In this document: in pieces, positions 25,737 to 37,293 of the stretch | How positions within the stretch are numbered: position 1 is the first letter of the stretch | Layout of the letters: the number at the start of each line of letters is the position of its first letter | Origin: Synechococcales cyanobacterium CRU_2_2 | Lineage (GTDB): Bacteria; Cyanobacteriota; Cyanobacteriia; PCC-9006; JAAUQQ01 | NCBI GenBank assembly: GCA_012034805.1 | Contig: JAAUOP010000017.1 | Coordinates: 1-53,948 of the forward strand | DNA: 53,948 bases | Direction: 5' to 3' | Notes under the pieces: model-generated | Told to the model about the DNA's origin: nothing | The model's database searches: none | What the model saw: the letters and a program-made list of their open reading frames with translations, nothing else | Made by a program: the position numbers and the translations under genes

Positions 25737-28700
25737 CTAGAGCGGCAATGCAGACTGCAACAGAGACTGGAGCGAGCCCAGCAACACCTGCTCGTTGTAA
25801 GGCTTCGAGAAATAGGCACTTGCCCCTAGGTTCATAGCCAGACGGCGATGTTTTTCGCTACTGCGCGACGTCAGCATAATGACTGGCAATGCTTTCCACT
25901 GGGGATGCGATCGCACCTCAGACAAGACTCCATAGCCATCTAGGCGCGGCATTTCCAAATCACATACCATCGCATTCACAGGCTTTCTACTCTTGGTCAG
26001 TTTCTCCATCGCATCCTGACCGTCTGTGGCCTGAATGACCTGGTAGCCAACTCGCTCTAGGTTGAGCGCCAGGAAGCGGCGCACATGGACAGAGTCATCC
26101 ACGACCATCACCGTCGGACGCTGGGACGGAGTTGACATCGGGTTGCCGATCGGGTTGCCGCGATGGGAACCGGGACTTGCGAGGGCCGCAGCTTGAACAG
26201 GGGAGGGTTCGTGCTCAGAGACCGTGAGTTGGGTGGCTGCGAGTTGGGTGGCTGCGAGTTGGGATGTTCTTGGCTGCGATGCTTGGCTCAGGCGCTCTAG
26301 CAGCCGCTCCGTATCCACCAAGGGAACTACGCGACCATCGCCCAGAATGGTCGAACCCGCGAAGCCTTGGGGCAGGGGCAAAATCCCCTCAATCGGACGC
26401 ACCGCCACTTCCTGTTCTCCCCAGAAGCGATCGATTTGAAGACCTATCCAAGTTTTACCCTGGCGCAGAACTAACACTGAAGGCACATCGATTTTGGGGG
26501 ACTCTTGGGTCTCGGGCGATCGCTGGGGACAGTTGAACCGCAGGTACTGACCCAGGTTCAAAATCGGAACCATCTGGTCATTCCAATGGAGCAGGGTTTG
26601 CCCCGCTGATGTACACAAAACTTCGGGCTCAGGAAACACCATCTCCGCAATTTCGTCCGTAGGAAAGGCGATGACCAAGCCCTGGCTTTCCACAACCAGC
26701 ACCCGCAACACCGACAGTGTAAAAGGCACCGACAATGTAAACAGCGTGCCCTCGCCGGGATAGGTTTCCACCTTCACTTCGCCCCGAACCTGCTGCAAGT
26801 TGGTGCGAACCACGTCCATGCCAACCCCTCGGCCCGACAAATCCGTGACGAGTTCCGCTGTACTGAACCCTGGCTCGAAGATTAAGTTTAGGAGTTCCGC
26901 CTCGGTCGCTTGCTCAATTTTGTCGGTGCTAATCCCCATTTCGTAGGCCCGAGCCCGGATTTTGTCGAGGTTGATGCCCGCGCCATCATCGCGCACTTGA
27001 ATGATCGTTTGGCTGCCGCGATGGGCGGCTCGAATTTCAATCAGACCTTGGGCCGGTTTGCCTTGGGCCGCCCGGACTTCGGGTTGCTCAATTCCATGGT
27101 CAAAGCCATTGCGAAGCAGGTGCAACAGCGGATCGCTCAGGGCTTCGAGAATCGCCCGATCGATCAAGGTGCCCCCCCCATAACTCTTCAACTCCACAGA
27201 CTTGCCGTACTCCACCGAGAGATCTCGCATCATTCTCGGAAACCGACCCATCAGGTCGGCAAGGGGGCGCATCCGCGTTTGGGTCACCTTAAGCTGAAGT
27301 TGTTTGAGCGTTTGGTTAAGGCTGCGAGCAACTTGCTGGGTCTCTGCTAGGCCAAGGTCAATATCGGTGGCAACTTCCTGGAGTTGCACTACATTTTCCA
27401 TTTGCGCTTGGGAAAGCAGGTGCAAATCGCTGTAATGGTCTTTCTCTAAAACGTCGAAATAGGGGATATCGCCGGAGTAATCTGCTCGGTGCAATGGCGG
27501 TGGGCGACGCCCTGGACGGCGAGGTTCCAGATGAGCGCTCGGGTGAGAATTTTGATGAGAATTTTGATGAGTCTCTGGGGCGATCGCCACTGCCGAGACA
27601 GGAGGTCGTGTTCGAGCCTGGGGTACAACACCCGCAGTGGTGACCTGATCTTGGAAGGTGCGCAGTTCGTAGTTGCTGGCTTCGACATTTTGAACGCGAT
27701 CGCGCAACAGCTCCACGGAGGACTGAACCCGGCTCAGACGCAGGTTGAGGGCATTGCGGCCAATCAACAGCTCACCAAATAAATCATTCAGTTGCTCTAG
27801 CAGCTTGAGCGGAATCCGAACGGTGGTTTCAGCTGTGCGAATTGCGCTTTGGGGGAGGTTTCGGGGCTTAGGACTTGACCTAAGCCCTGGGCCAGGTCTT
27901 GAGCCAGGTCTTGAGCCAGAACTTGAGCTTCTTCAGCGCTTGCCACAACCTCAGTGGGAGATGCTAGAGTTTCAGCCCCCAGATCTGTCTCAGACCCAAG
28001 ACCCCCCGTCAGCAGGGCAGCAAGGTCATTGAGATCGGTCATGTCGGTCAGGTTGGTGATATCCGCTAGATCTGCGACATTAACTAGATCTGCGACATTG
28101 GCCAAATCTGCGAGATTAGCTGGAGCGATTGGAGTGCCTTCGGGAGCGTTGGGCCGATGGAATGCATCCAATTCCTGGGGCAGGTGCTCGGTATGGCCGA
28201 GTACAATCATGGCCTGGGAGCGTCGCCAAGTTGCGAGGGCGGCGGTGGCGATCGCCTCCACATGATCAGGCTGGCTCTGGAGGTGCTGCTTGACGCGATC
28301 GCACAAGGCCACCAGCGCATCGAGCTTGATCATCGTGCCCAAGGATGCCAAGTCCTCCGCCAGCAGGATTACTGCCGCACTCAACTGCTCTGGGGAAAGC
28401 TGACCGATTTTGCCCTCAAGTTCCGTCAGCAACGGTTCAACTTCAGTATCAAACAGTTGCACCACCACATTGGTGCCTTCTCGCTGGGAGAGCAGCGCAT
28501 TTTCATCCTCCGGCTGCAAATCCCCCAGCCGAGTCTGGAGTTGTGCAAACACCGGCTCAATCTGGGCCTTCCACCAAGATCGGGTCGGGGACTTACCCTG
28601 GCGATAAAAATCCCGCACCTGGCAGAGGCAATCCACCGCTTGCAACAGCAAGGTCTCCAGGGCGTCATCCAGCACCAGGGATTCACGGCGGGCCATCAGG

Positions 28701-28927
28701 ATTTTGAAAAAGTCCTCAAGCCGATGGGCCATCTGGCTCATGGCCTTGAGCTCCATCATGGCAGCTCCACCCTTAATCGAGTGGGCGGCCCGCAGCGCAC
28801 CATCCATCCACTCTCGCTCAATGCCTCGATTTTTCAGGCCCAATAGTGAGGTTTCTAGCGTATCGAGATAGGCTTGGGCTTCCTCCAAAAAGCTTTGCTG
28901 AAGCGCGTGATCTGTATTGCGTCCCAT
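25737..28927 (-). pseudogene. CheA-type hybrid histidine kinase (Hpt-CheA-CheW-REC), one frameshift
   Basis: From ATG 28927: an N-terminal Hpt domain with phospho-acceptor His49 in RAAHSIKGGAAMM, an alpha-helical region, and a low-complexity linker (ADLANVADLVNVADLADITN). The frame then stops at 27797. One base away, from about 27845, IRTAETTVRIPLKLLEQLND and LFGELLIGRNALN restore the dimerisation/P3 region. Then come the N box (LLRNGFDHGIEQPEVR), G boxes (VRDDGAGINLDKI, DLSGRGVGMDVVR), a CheW-like P5 domain and a C-terminal receiver (MVVDDSVHVRRFL, CDLEMPRLDG, FSKPY). Total is about 1060 aa, usual for PilL/PixL-type kinases. The break fits one missing base. A second duplication (QLAATQLAATQL) lies between P5 and receiver. 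Confidence 0.85.
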
Positions 28928-28992
28928 AGGTGATTGCGTCCGATACGTGATGGCGTCCGATAGGAAAGGGCGTTCGATAGGGCGGCTGTGGC

Positions 28993-31374
28993 CTATGCGC
29001 CTTTGCTGATCTTGAATTGACCCACCGCTGCTTCGAGCCGCTGGGCGATCGCCACCGTCTCCTTCAGCGAACCTGCCACTTCGCGGGAGGAGGTTGAAGT
29101 TTCAACAGAAACCTGGCTAATTTCCTGCATCAAATGGGTCACCGCCGTCGAAGTCTCCGTCTGGGACACCGTTGCCTCGGAGATAGACTGAAGCAACGCA
29201 TTAATTTGGCGAGACACGTTCAAAATATCCTCCAGGCTGTCCTTGGTAGCCTCCACCAACTGAGTGCCTTCGACTACCTGGGTGGTACCCACTTCCATCG
29301 CTTCCACCACGGCATTGGTTTCCCGCTGAATCCCTTCCACGATTTTCTCAATCTCCTGGGTCGCGTTGGCCGACTGCTCTGCCAGAGCCCCGACCTCTTC
29401 GGCAACCACCGCGAAGCCTTGGCCTTCTTCTCCGGCGCGGGCGGCCTCAATACTGGCGTTGACCGCCAGCAAGTTGGTCTTCATCGCAATCTGGTTAATC
29501 AGAGCGACAACCTTCGAAATCTGCTGGGAGGATTCGCCCAGACGCTTCACCTTTTTGGCGGTTTCCGCTACCGTTGCCCGCAGACCCAGAATCGTGTCCA
29601 CCGTTTTGTCCATGGCGACTTCGCCTGCCGCAGCCGTCGTCTCCGCAGAGCGGGAGACCTCAGCGGCTTGGTTGGCGCTCTGGGCTACTGCCTGAATCGA
29701 TCGGGTCATGGTTTCCACAGACTGTAGTGTCCGGGTGATTTCCTCGGACTGGCGCAGGGCTCCTTCCGCCAGTTGGTTAATCGAACCTTCGTTGTCGGTA
29801 ACCGATGTGTTTACCTGGGTGGCAGCCTGCTTCACCTTGCCAACAATGTCTCGCAAACTGGTGATAATCAAGTTAAAGAAATCTGCGACGGTTCCCATTT
29901 CACCGCTGCTGACGTGGGCGTGAACCGTGAGGTCACCGTGGGCTGCACCTTCAATGCTGTCCAAGAATTCGAGCAGTTGTAGTTGTAGTGCTTCGCTTTG
30001 TTGGCGCTGGTTATCCACTTCCTCCTGAAGAGGTTGGGAGAGTTGGCGGGAGAGCAATTGGGTGACCATGGCTGCCACTGCACCCAGGACGACGGCGGTT
30101 CCGAGGAAAATCAACAGCAACCGATTCGCACTGGCCGCAATTTCAGATTTCTGAACGGAGGCGATCGCAACCCAGTCAGTTCCCGGTATCTGGGATAGCG
30201 TGTAGTGGCGACCTTGGCTGGAAAAAGATGCATAAAAGGGTTCAGGATGTTCCTCTTCTGCCAGATTCGACGACGCATGCTGGAGAAGATTTAATGAGAC
30301 ATTGCTGATCGAGTAATCAACCTGCCACTGCTTCGCCAAGGCGGTTGTGTCCGCACCAGGCTTAACTTGAACAAGCGCCTGGGCAACTTTGCCCAGTACC
30401 TCGCCACCCGTGAGTTCACGACTGCTACTATGGCCCTTAATCGTGACTGCTTTCATCACTTCACCGGTTCCAGCATCCAGAAGCTGGATTTGCTCAGAGG
30501 CTCGGAAGCGAGTATGGGCAGGATCTAGGAGATCCTCAATGCCACTAAAGGAGCTCAACGGTAGCCCCGCCTTAATTATCCCCAGAAGTTCACCCTGGCT
30601 TCCCAGGACAGACTGCACCAGCTCTACGTTCACAGAGTTACTCGATTCGTCAAATTCCGGATCACCAATCCAACGCCCCAGCTCTTGACCGCTTTTCCAC
30701 CAATCCTCATCACTCTGAACAAAGTCTGAGGTGGGATTGCTATAGGCCACATTAAAGCCATTTTTTTCGGTCAGGAATAGTTCTGCAAGACCACCCGTCT
30801 CTGCAAATTTTTTCAGAGTGGTGTTGAGAACATTGTCATTTTGAAGGAGATGCGTCTCGGAAAATTGTTCTTCAAGTTTCTCGATCGGTTGTCCTTTCAA
30901 TTTGTCAGCGTCTACTTTTTGGTTTGCGACCTGCAGTGCATTTAGAATAAATGGGTTTGACGCCACATTGGCGGGTGTCTCAAAAGCTTTCTCAAGAAAA
31001 TCCAAAGTGATTTCACTAGCCAGAATCGACTTGGTCTGCAAATCTTCTGCTGCGGCAATTCTACTACGGGTTTGGGTGACGCCAAACCCGATCAAGCTAG
31101 CGACCAACAGAGGGATCAATGCTGTTGGCAAAAAAGTCCACAGCAGTCGATTTTGCAGTGTATTTCCCTGCAAAAGAAATTGAACTCCGCTCAGCTCACC
31201 CTTCCTTTTACGGCTTTTTTCCTGTGATTTTACGCCTAATGTTGAGTCAAAAGATGCCATAGATAAGGACTGTATTCCATCCAAATTGATGTCATCCAGA
31301 CTGAAATCAGCATTGCTTTCAGAATGACTTTTCAGCGACTGAGCAGATTGTTGTTCTAGGATGGGATCATTCAT
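28993..31374 (-). CDS. Methyl-accepting chemotaxis protein with extracellular Cache-type sensor
   Basis: A 793-aa protein from ATG 31374. A cytoplasmic N-tail (about 75 aa) precedes helix 1 ([20 protein letters not shown]). A periplasmic domain of about 330 aa ([24 protein letters not shown] start, ending '[15 protein letters not shown]') looks like a dCache sensor. Helix 2 ([20 protein letters not shown]), a HAMP-like region ([20 protein letters not shown]) and a long signalling coiled coil follow. The hairpin tip is [20 protein letters not shown] followed by [19 protein letters not shown], the invariant core of MCPs. The ligand is unknown. The position between CheW and CheA matches PilJ/PixJ-type receptors that control type IV pilus motility. 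Confidence 0.92.
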   Translation of the reverse strand: MNDPILEQQSAQSLKSHSESNADFSLDDINLDGIQSLSMASFDSTLGVKSQEKSRKRKGELSGVQFLLQGNTLQNRLLWTFLPTALIPLLVASLIGFGVTQTRSRIAAAEDLQTKSILASEITLDFLEKAFETPANVASNPFILNALQVANQKVDADKLKGQPIEKLEEQFSETHLLQNDNVLNTTLKKFAETGGLAELFLTEKNGFNVAYSNPTSDFVQSDEDWWKSGQELGRWIGDPEFDESSNSVNVELVQSVLGSQGELLGIIKAGLPLSSFSGIEDLLDPAHTRFRASEQIQLLDAGTGEVMKAVTIKGHSSSRELTGGEVLGKVAQALVQVKPGADTTALAKQWQVDYSISNVSLNLLQHASSNLAEEEHPEPFYASFSSQGRHYTLSQIPGTDWVAIASVQKSEIAASANRLLLIFLGTAVVLGAVAAMVTQLLSRQLSQPLQEEVDNQRQQSEALQLQLLEFLDSIEGAAHGDLTVHAHVSSGEMGTVADFFNLIITSLRDIVGKVKQAATQVNTSVTDNEGSINQLAEGALRQSEEITRTLQSVETMTRSIQAVAQSANQAAEVSRSAETTAAAGEVAMDKTVDTILGLRATVAETAKKVKRLGESSQQISKVVALINQIAMKTNLLAVNASIEAARAGEEGQGFAVVAEEVGALAEQSANATQEIEKIVEGIQRETNAVVEAMEVGTTQVVEGTQLVEATKDSLEDILNVSRQINALLQSISEATVSQTETSTAVTHLMQEISQVSVETSTSSREVAGSLKETVAIAQRLEAAVGQFKISKGA

Positions 31375-31488
31375 GAGTGCTGCACCTCTTTAGTTGTAAT
31401 GTGAGTATTCGGTGTGAGTATTGAACGTCGAATTGGGAGGATATTTCTGGGTGAGGATGAGATTGCCACTGAGACCATCATTGAGTGA

Positions 31489-32055
31489 TTAATTCCCCAG
31501 ATCTGAGCTACCTGAGATACAGGCTTGGGCGATCGCCTCCGCATCCAAAACCAAGCACAACTCCTCCTGGTGTAGAACCAGGCCCGCAACGCAGGGTGCA
31601 AGGGTAGATGAAAACTGTTCTGGGGACGGCTGCAGTAGAGTCTGAGACAGTCTGACACTGCCCCTCATGTGATGAACCGCAAACCCCATCAAGACATAAT
31701 CTGACTGCAACAGGGTCGTTGCAACCCGTTCAGAAGGTTGTACTGGCACTCTCAGAACAATCACGCTGTAGGTATCCAGCTCCAGGGGTAAGGGGGCCAA
31801 TCCCAGCATTTGCGCCAAATCCACAATCCAGAAAATGTGGCCTCTGCGATTGAACAAGCCCAGTATCCCCGCCGCCATCGCGGGCATCGCGGTGATTTGA
31901 TCCGCGAAGATGTCCATCACTTCATGGGAGTGTTGGGTCGAGATTAGGGCTGGCGTCTGCGGATCGAGTAGAAAGCTGAGATAGACTGGCCCTGCCCTGC
32001 GAGAACGAACCCCAGAGAGGCGATCGGAGGGTTGACTTAACTTTGCTGTTTCCAT
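31489..32055 (-). CDS. CheW-domain protein (PilI/PixI-like)
   Basis: 188 aa from ATG 32055 (a GTG one codon upstream is possible). A single CheW domain: VYLSFLLDPQTPALISTQHS, HEVMDIF, GILGLFNRRGHIFWIVDLAQ with the conserved 'G..n.RG.i..vvDL', and a C-terminal GLVLHQEELCLVLDAEAI. It links the MCP to CheA. It sits 9 bp after the cheY-like stop and upstream of the MCP gene, so it is part of the operon. Confidence 0.85.
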   Translation of the reverse strand: METAKLSQPSDRLSGVRSRRAGPVYLSFLLDPQTPALISTQHSHEVMDIFADQITAMPAMAAGILGLFNRRGHIFWIVDLAQMLGLAPLPLELDTYSVIVLRVPVQPSERVATTLLQSDYVLMGFAVHHMRGSVRLSQTLLQPSPEQFSSTLAPCVAGLVLHQEELCLVLDAEAIAQACISGSSDLGN

Positions 32056-32064
32056 CACAAGTTT

Positions 32065-32427
32065 CTACCCTAAAACAGACTGAACAGCTCGCAGCAGCAA
32101 AGAGGCTTCAAAGGGCTTTACCACATAGGCCTGGGCTCCCTGCTTTTTGGCCCACATTCGATCGATGGTTTGGTCTTTAGACGTACAAATGACGATGGGT
32201 ACATTTTGGGTTGTTGCATGATTTTTGAGATTACGGCACAATTCAAAGCCGCTTTGTCCCGGCATTGAGATGTCGGTAACCACGGCATCTGGCAGTTGAT
32301 CTAAGGCTTTTTCAAGTGCCTCTTCTGCACTCGAAGCACGGATGACCAGGTGTCCGCCTTGGTTCAGACTTCGACAGATAACTTCCATGTCCGTTGCCAT
32401 ATCATCAACGACTAAAATCTTGGCCAT
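32065..32427 (-). CDS. CheY-like single-domain response regulator (PilH/PixH-like)
   Basis: A 120-aa receiver from ATG 32427. Phospho-acceptor Asp52 lies in AVVTDISMPGQSGFELCRNL. The acidic pair is in ILVVDDMATD, the conserved Thr in IVICTSKDQ and the Lys in AYVVKPFEAS. There is no output domain. In Pil/Pix systems this second regulator acts together with the PATAN-REC protein on pilus motors. It lies about 100 bp downstream of the PATAN-REC gene. Confidence 0.92.
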   Translation of the reverse strand: MAKILVVDDMATDMEVICRSLNQGGHLVIRASSAEEALEKALDQLPDAVVTDISMPGQSGFELCRNLKNHATTQNVPIVICTSKDQTIDRMWAKKQGAQAYVVKPFEASLLLRAVQSVLG

Positions 32428-32527
32428 TGCTTGTTTCTCTCTTTTGAAATTTCAAACGATAAACTTCAGATGACAAACCTTAAACAGCAAACAAAAGCTA
32501 TTTCCGATTCAAGGTTGTTCAAAATCT

Positions 32528-33780
32528 TCAACCCTGTATCAATCGATGAGCATGAAATTCTTTCAATGCTGAATTCATTTGAGAATGTTCGCTCAACTTC
32601 TGTAAATGCCGCTTCACAACGGTGAGCAATCCCTCTGAAGTGAATGGTTTGGTCACATAGTCAGAAGCCCCTGCATCCATTGCCATGGAGCGATTGAGAC
32701 CTCCGCTGTTGCCGGTCACCATAATGATAGGAATGCGCTTAAATTGCTCGTTACCACGAATCATTCGACAGAGCTCATAGCCATCTATACTGGGCATGCC
32801 GACATCCAAAAGGATGAGATCCGGCTGAATTCGAGACACCCACATTAATGCTCGAACTGAGTTTGTAATCGGAAAAACAGAAAAGTCCAAATCACTCTCG
32901 TTCAGACAGTTTGTGATTTCTTGCAAAATCGTTGGACTGTCGTCCACGCAGGCAATTTTGAAAGATGTCTGCTCCCCTTTCTCAGACAAAGTCGGTACGG
33001 CGGGTGGAAAAGCCCTAGAAGTCGTCTGAGTCTTGCTGGGGGGGACAGACTTTGGCGCAGGTGTGAGTTCGACAATTCCCTGCTGTGCCAACGGATAAAT
33101 CCGCTGGGCTAACTGGAGGGCATCTTGCTTGAGGTCGTAAGCTATCTCATAGAAACTTGATCCTCGATTACAAGCGTTGATCAGACTTTGAGCTTGCACT
33201 GGACCATAAGTCTGATGAAGAATTTGGCTAAAACGCTCCGCATCGCGGATGCGCGGGCATTGGAAGAGAGGGCCTATAAATCGACCCTGGTGGCACCAAT
33301 CTTGGACTTGGCCCTGCAACGCGGCAATGAGTTCATCGATACCCAGGGCGAGCAGAATGGGTTCAATACTTGGGGCTGAGGACTGAATTTCTAGCTCGCA
33401 GGACTCTAGAGACAAGATTTGAACGAATACTTCCAGTGAGCTGAGGGACAGCATTTGCTTGGTTTGGGCTAAGCTGATGCGACCTTGTCGCCAATGCTGG
33501 CAGAGGTAGGCATAGTCGGACTGATTGGCGTCCCATTCCAGGGGATGGAGGTTGGGGCTATAGCGTTGTAGAAGATAGCGAAAACGGGTCTGTTGATCGC
33601 GATCGCTCGTCGCAAAATTCAGCTTTCCCTCGGTCAAAATAATTTCCAGCTCACGACATCTGCAGATCTCCATCGCACGAGTACTTCGCCTGTGACCTGA
33701 TGTTCAACAAGGGATTTTAGGTCAGAAAGCGTAGAGCGAGAAGACCGACTCGCGAGATTTAAAGAGGCTTGCATCTGCAT
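32528..33780 (-). pseudogene. PatA-type response regulator (PATAN + receiver; PilG/PixG-like), one frameshift
   Basis: The C-terminal receiver is clear: FKIACVDDSPTILQEITNCL, phospho-Asp in DLILLDVGMPSIDGYELCRM, and YVTKPF. The middle (SLSSLEVFVQILSLESCELE...) is the PatA-family region. A frame beginning at 33673 lacks the proper N-terminus. One base away, from ATG 33780 (or 33774), MQMQASLNLASRSS leads to SDLKSLVEHQVTGEVLVRW and DVVSWKL, which joins to ILTEGKLNFATSDR at about 33645. That is the standard PATAN start ('...L.....TG.v.v......W.L.f..G.l.wAt'). The break fits one missing base. It heads the chemotaxis operon. In Synechocystis such proteins set the direction of pilus-driven phototaxis. 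Confidence 0.83.
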
Positions 33781-33969
33781 GACCTTCAGACGAATCTTTT
33801 TTTGTATGGTCGTAGCGTACCCAGGCCTACCTGCAAGATCACGATGAGGAGCGCAAAGATACATTGATCCAGAACTGACCCATAACAAGAGAAGACTCAT
33901 TTGAGAGGATTAGATTCGCCAGAATTTGGACGAGGGCAAGGGCTGAAATTTTTTCAAACTTTGCTTCTG

Positions 33970-33994
33970 AAAAAAAATGGAGGCCGAAGCCTCC
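33970..33994 (-). terminator. Rho-independent terminator of guaA
   Basis: Read on the minus strand: GGAGGC TTCG GCCTCC followed by A and a run of eight T. The 6-bp GC-rich stem with a stable tetraloop and U-tail lies about 100 bp beyond the guaA stop. It isolates guaA from the chemotaxis operon. The rest of the 33781-34097 gap shows no other feature. Confidence 0.85.
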
Positions 33995-34097
33995 TACATT
34001 GATTTCTATCTAATTTTTGGCACCTGGCGTATCAACTCGGTTCCCTGCCAGGCAACCCCCAGTTCAATAATTCCCAACTGAATAATTTCCGGTCAAG

Positions 34098-35714
34098 CTA
34101 CTCCCACTCAATCGTCCCCGGTGGTTTGGAGGTAATGTCATAGACGACCCGATTGACTCCTTCCACCTCATTGACAATTCGATTGGAAATAATTTCTAGA
34201 ATGTCGTAGGGAACCCGCGACCAATCTGCTGTCATGCCGTCCTCGCTGCTGACCATCCGCAGCACGATCGGATAGGCGTAGGTTCGCTGGTCGCCCATGA
34301 CGCCGACACTGCGCACGGGCAGCAGCACCGCAAAAGCTTGCCAGAGGTCGTTGTAGAGGCTGTGGCGGTTTACTTCCTGGCGAACAATCAAATCCGCGTC
34401 CCGCAGGATATTCAAGCGCTCGGCAGTGACCTCACCCAAAATGCGAATCGCGAGTCCCGGCCCTGGGAACGGCTGACGATTGACGATTTCTTCGGGCAAG
34501 TCGAGGGCACGCCCCAGCTTGCGCACTTCGTCTTTAAACAGTTTGCGCAGGGGTTCAACGAGCTTGAATTGAAGATCTTTGGGCAAGCCGCCGACATTGT
34601 GGTGGCTCTTGATTTTGACCGCGACGCGTTCGCCTGTCTTGGGGTCAACGTTCGTGTCGGCGGATTCAATCACGTCCGGGTAAAGTGTGCCCTGGGCCAA
34701 ATAATCGAAAGGGCCGAGTTCCTTCGATTTTTCTTCGAAGACGCGGATGAATTCGTGGCCGATGCGTTTGCGCTTTTCCTCGGGGTCGGTGATGCCTTTA
34801 ACTTTTTCGAGGAAGCGCGCACGGGCTTGTACATGCACTACATGGATGTGAAATTGCTCTTCAAATAGCTTCACGAGGCGCTCGGGTTCACCCTTGCGCA
34901 TGAAGCCTTGGTCAATAAACATGCAGGTAAGTTGGTCGCCGATCGCCCGATGAAGTAAAAATGCCAGGGTCGAAGAATCGACCCCGCCGGAGAGCGCTAG
35001 CAACACGCGCTTGTCTCCGACCTTGGCTTTGACCTCTCGCACGGCTTCTTCGACAAACGCCTCCGTGGTCCAAGTGGGCTCGCACTTGCAAATGTGATAG
35101 ACGAAGTTGCGAATGAGCGTCATCCCCCCGATGGAATGAACCACCTCCGGGTGGAACTGGACGCCGTACATTTTTTTCTCGGGGTTGGCGATCGCCGCAC
35201 AGGGCGTATTCTCCGTATGGGCCATCCGCTCAAACCCTGGGGGCATTTGTACAACCGAGTCCGCATGGCTCATCCACATCGTTGTGCCCTGCTCGACATC
35301 GGTGAGCAAATCTACGGGGTCATCAATGTGGAGAGAGGCTTTGCCGTATTCGGCGCGATCGGCCTGCTCCACGGTGCCGCCGAGCTGCTGCACCATCAGC
35401 TGCATGCCATAACACACGCCAAAAATCGGAATGCCCAAGCCCCAAATCTCCGGGTCACAGTGGGGTGCGCCCTCTGCGTAGACCGAGTTGGGGCCGCCGG
35501 ACAGGATAATGCCGCTGGGGTTGAGCGATCGAATCTGCTCGGCGGTGGTGCGATAGGAAAGAACTTCGGAATAAACCTCGGTTTCGCGAACGCGGCGGGC
35601 GATCAATTCGGAATACTGAGACCCAAAATCCAGAATGGCGATCATCTGGCGGTTGAGGGACTTGCCTAATGTTGCGGTCGGTTCGGTAGAAATGGTCTGG
35701 GGAGATGAAACCAC
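34098..35714 (-). CDS. guaA: GMP synthase (glutamine-hydrolysing)
   Basis: 538 aa from GTG 35714. Converts XMP, glutamine and ATP to GMP in purine synthesis. The N-terminal class I amidotransferase has the nucleophile Cys in [16 protein letters not shown] and the FHPEV His/Glu. The ATP-pyrophosphatase P-loop is [17 protein letters not shown]. The C-terminal dimerisation domain ends with the conserved [13 protein letters not shown]. The roughly 20-residue lead before [18 protein letters not shown] is normal for cyanobacterial GuaA. Intact and standard length. A terminator follows. Confidence 0.97.
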   Translation of the reverse strand: MVSSPQTISTEPTATLGKSLNRQMIAILDFGSQYSELIARRVRETEVYSEVLSYRTTAEQIRSLNPSGIILSGGPNSVYAEGAPHCDPEIWGLGIPIFGVCYGMQLMVQQLGGTVEQADRAEYGKASLHIDDPVDLLTDVEQGTTMWMSHADSVVQMPPGFERMAHTENTPCAAIANPEKKMYGVQFHPEVVHSIGGMTLIRNFVYHICKCEPTWTTEAFVEEAVREVKAKVGDKRVLLALSGGVDSSTLAFLLHRAIGDQLTCMFIDQGFMRKGEPERLVKLFEEQFHIHVVHVQARARFLEKVKGITDPEEKRKRIGHEFIRVFEEKSKELGPFDYLAQGTLYPDVIESADTNVDPKTGERVAVKIKSHHNVGGLPKDLQFKLVEPLRKLFKDEVRKLGRALDLPEEIVNRQPFPGPGLAIRILGEVTAERLNILRDADLIVRQEVNRHSLYNDLWQAFAVLLPVRSVGVMGDQRTYAYPIVLRMVSSEDGMTADWSRVPYDILEIISNRIVNEVEGVNRVVYDITSKPPGTIEWE

Positions 35715-36022
35715 AAAGGTACCCTGCTGATGTCAGTGTGAAAGGCGAAGCGCGAGATGCCGATAGCCAGAAGCCTAGGGCAAAATCTCACAGAAGAAAG
35801 CTCATCCTAAAAAAGTCTGTCGTCAAAAGTCTGCAATTACTTAAAAAGTGTCGTGGAAAACGTATAGAAACCGCGACCCAATTCAGGGTATTTAAAAGTT
35901 TTTATTCAGAATAATCTAACACAAGACGATCGAGGTTTGAAGTTGAGGTTTCAAGGCCAATTTCAGGATCCGACGGGAGTGTTCTTTGATCATCGACAGA
36001 CCCGCGCTAGGGCATGTCTTCG
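35715..36022. other. Intergenic region upstream of guaA, no supported gene
   Basis: 308 bp between guaA and the DUF39 gene, both on the minus strand. It should carry the guaA promoter. I see no convincing -35/-10 pair. A 69-codon, lysine/arginine-rich plus-strand frame (35705-35914) overlaps the guaA start and has no recognisable homology, so I do not call it. Confidence 0.4.
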
Positions 36023-37195
36023 CTAGGGCTCTAGGGAGAGCGTGGAGTGCCAAGTGTTTTGGGGGAGGAGGGGGCGATCGCGCGGCAGGATTGCGATCGG
36101 CTCCGTCAGTGTAAAGTCTCCGGCTTCAATTTTTTGCTTGAGGGCGATCGCCACCTGTCCCGCCAGATACACGCTGGTCAGCGGAGCCACCCGCACCACC
36201 CGTCCATCGATTTTGATCTTGCCCGACTTCAGCTGGGCGTAGCTCACCAAGCCAAACGTCGGCCTTACCCGCCGAGGAATCGAAAAGTCCATTACCGGCG
36301 CAACCAGGTCTTCATCTTTGACCGCACATTTCTCTAGTACCGCTTCATCGAGCACCGGCAACGGCACCCCCACCCCCAGCATCAACGACGGCCCATAGCC
36401 CCGGAAGTAGCAGCCCCGAACCCACTTGGGATCCATTTGCTTCGCGTCGCCGACCAAGGCCAAGGTTGCCGCTGGGCCAATGGGTGTTCCGTTGGGCAAT
36501 CGCTTTTGGAGTGGAAAATGCTGGGTGCCTTCCCAGGTCACATAGCCATCGCCGCCCCCCAAAAAAATGCGTGAGCCCACGCCAACCAAGCGCAAATCTG
36601 GGTCATTCAGCAGCGGCGACAGCGCACCCAAGTTGGCATAGACGGCGTTGCCCAGACCGGGCTGCAACGGCCCCAAATAGGTATAGAGCGGACGATTGCC
36701 ACCGTTGACGCCGACGATAAAGTTTTGGTAGAGGTTGCGCGGATTGAACAAATAAAATTGGTTAATCGTGTCCTTCGTAATCGTTGTTTCAAAGGCTGTC
36801 CGGGGATAGCAGTCTGTGCCCTGGCCCACAGCTCGCAGCGACACGGATTTCCCCGCGATCAAATCTGCGATCACGTGGCCTCCGCCCCGTTCCCCTTCGG
36901 GGTCTTCGCTCATCTGGGCTGCGCCCAAATAGAGATCCACTGCGCCAAAACCGGAATAGGCCAACACATTGTCCAGCCAGCACTGACGAATTTTGATCGG
37001 TGGATCGGTGTGACCCAGATTGAGAATTGCGCCGGAGGACTCCATCGGCTCAAAGGTGCCGGTGGTAATCACATCGACTTGCTGGGCCGCTTGGACGACA
37101 CCCAGGTCTGCGATGCGCGCTTTGGCCTCGGTAATCGTCCAAACTTTGGCTTTGCCAGTTCGAATTTTTTCGTTGATTTCAGCGATCGTCTGCAT
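36023..37195 (-). CDS. Homocysteine biosynthesis protein (DUF39 family)
   Basis: 390 aa from ATG 37195 (MQTIAEINEKIRTGKAKVWT). The frame is open 44 codons further upstream, but that part is Cys/Arg/Gly-rich, covers one arm of a 15-bp hairpin and is unlikely to be coding. Conserved family stretches include DVITTGTFEPMESSGAILNL, GHTDPPIKIR, GGGDGYVTWEGTQHFP and 'GPAATLALVGDAKQMDP'. The family was linked genetically in methanogens to an alternative route from aspartate semialdehyde and sulfide to homocysteine. Its role in an oxygenic phototroph is inferred only from homology. The C-terminal CBS/ferredoxin modules of some archaeal versions are absent. Confidence 0.85.
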   Translation of the reverse strand: MQTIAEINEKIRTGKAKVWTITEAKARIADLGVVQAAQQVDVITTGTFEPMESSGAILNLGHTDPPIKIRQCWLDNVLAYSGFGAVDLYLGAAQMSEDPEGERGGGHVIADLIAGKSVSLRAVGQGTDCYPRTAFETTITKDTINQFYLFNPRNLYQNFIVGVNGGNRPLYTYLGPLQPGLGNAVYANLGALSPLLNDPDLRLVGVGSRIFLGGGDGYVTWEGTQHFPLQKRLPNGTPIGPAATLALVGDAKQMDPKWVRGCYFRGYGPSLMLGVGVPLPVLDEAVLEKCAVKDEDLVAPVMDFSIPRRVRPTFGLVSYAQLKSGKIKIDGRVVRVAPLTSVYLAGQVAIALKQKIEAGDFTLTEPIAILPRDRPLLPQNTWHSTLSLEP

Positions 37196-37293
37196 CAAAA
37201 CACCGTCCGCATCAAGATCACAGCCACACCCTCTGCCTGAACATCCGCCCGGACTTCTACCTTGACATTCCACCCAAAGCAAGGGGCGATCTC

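Noticed and set aside
35705..35914. Basic 69-codon plus-strand frame upstream of guaA
   Set aside because: Overlaps the guaA start on the opposite strand and has no similarity that I recognise.
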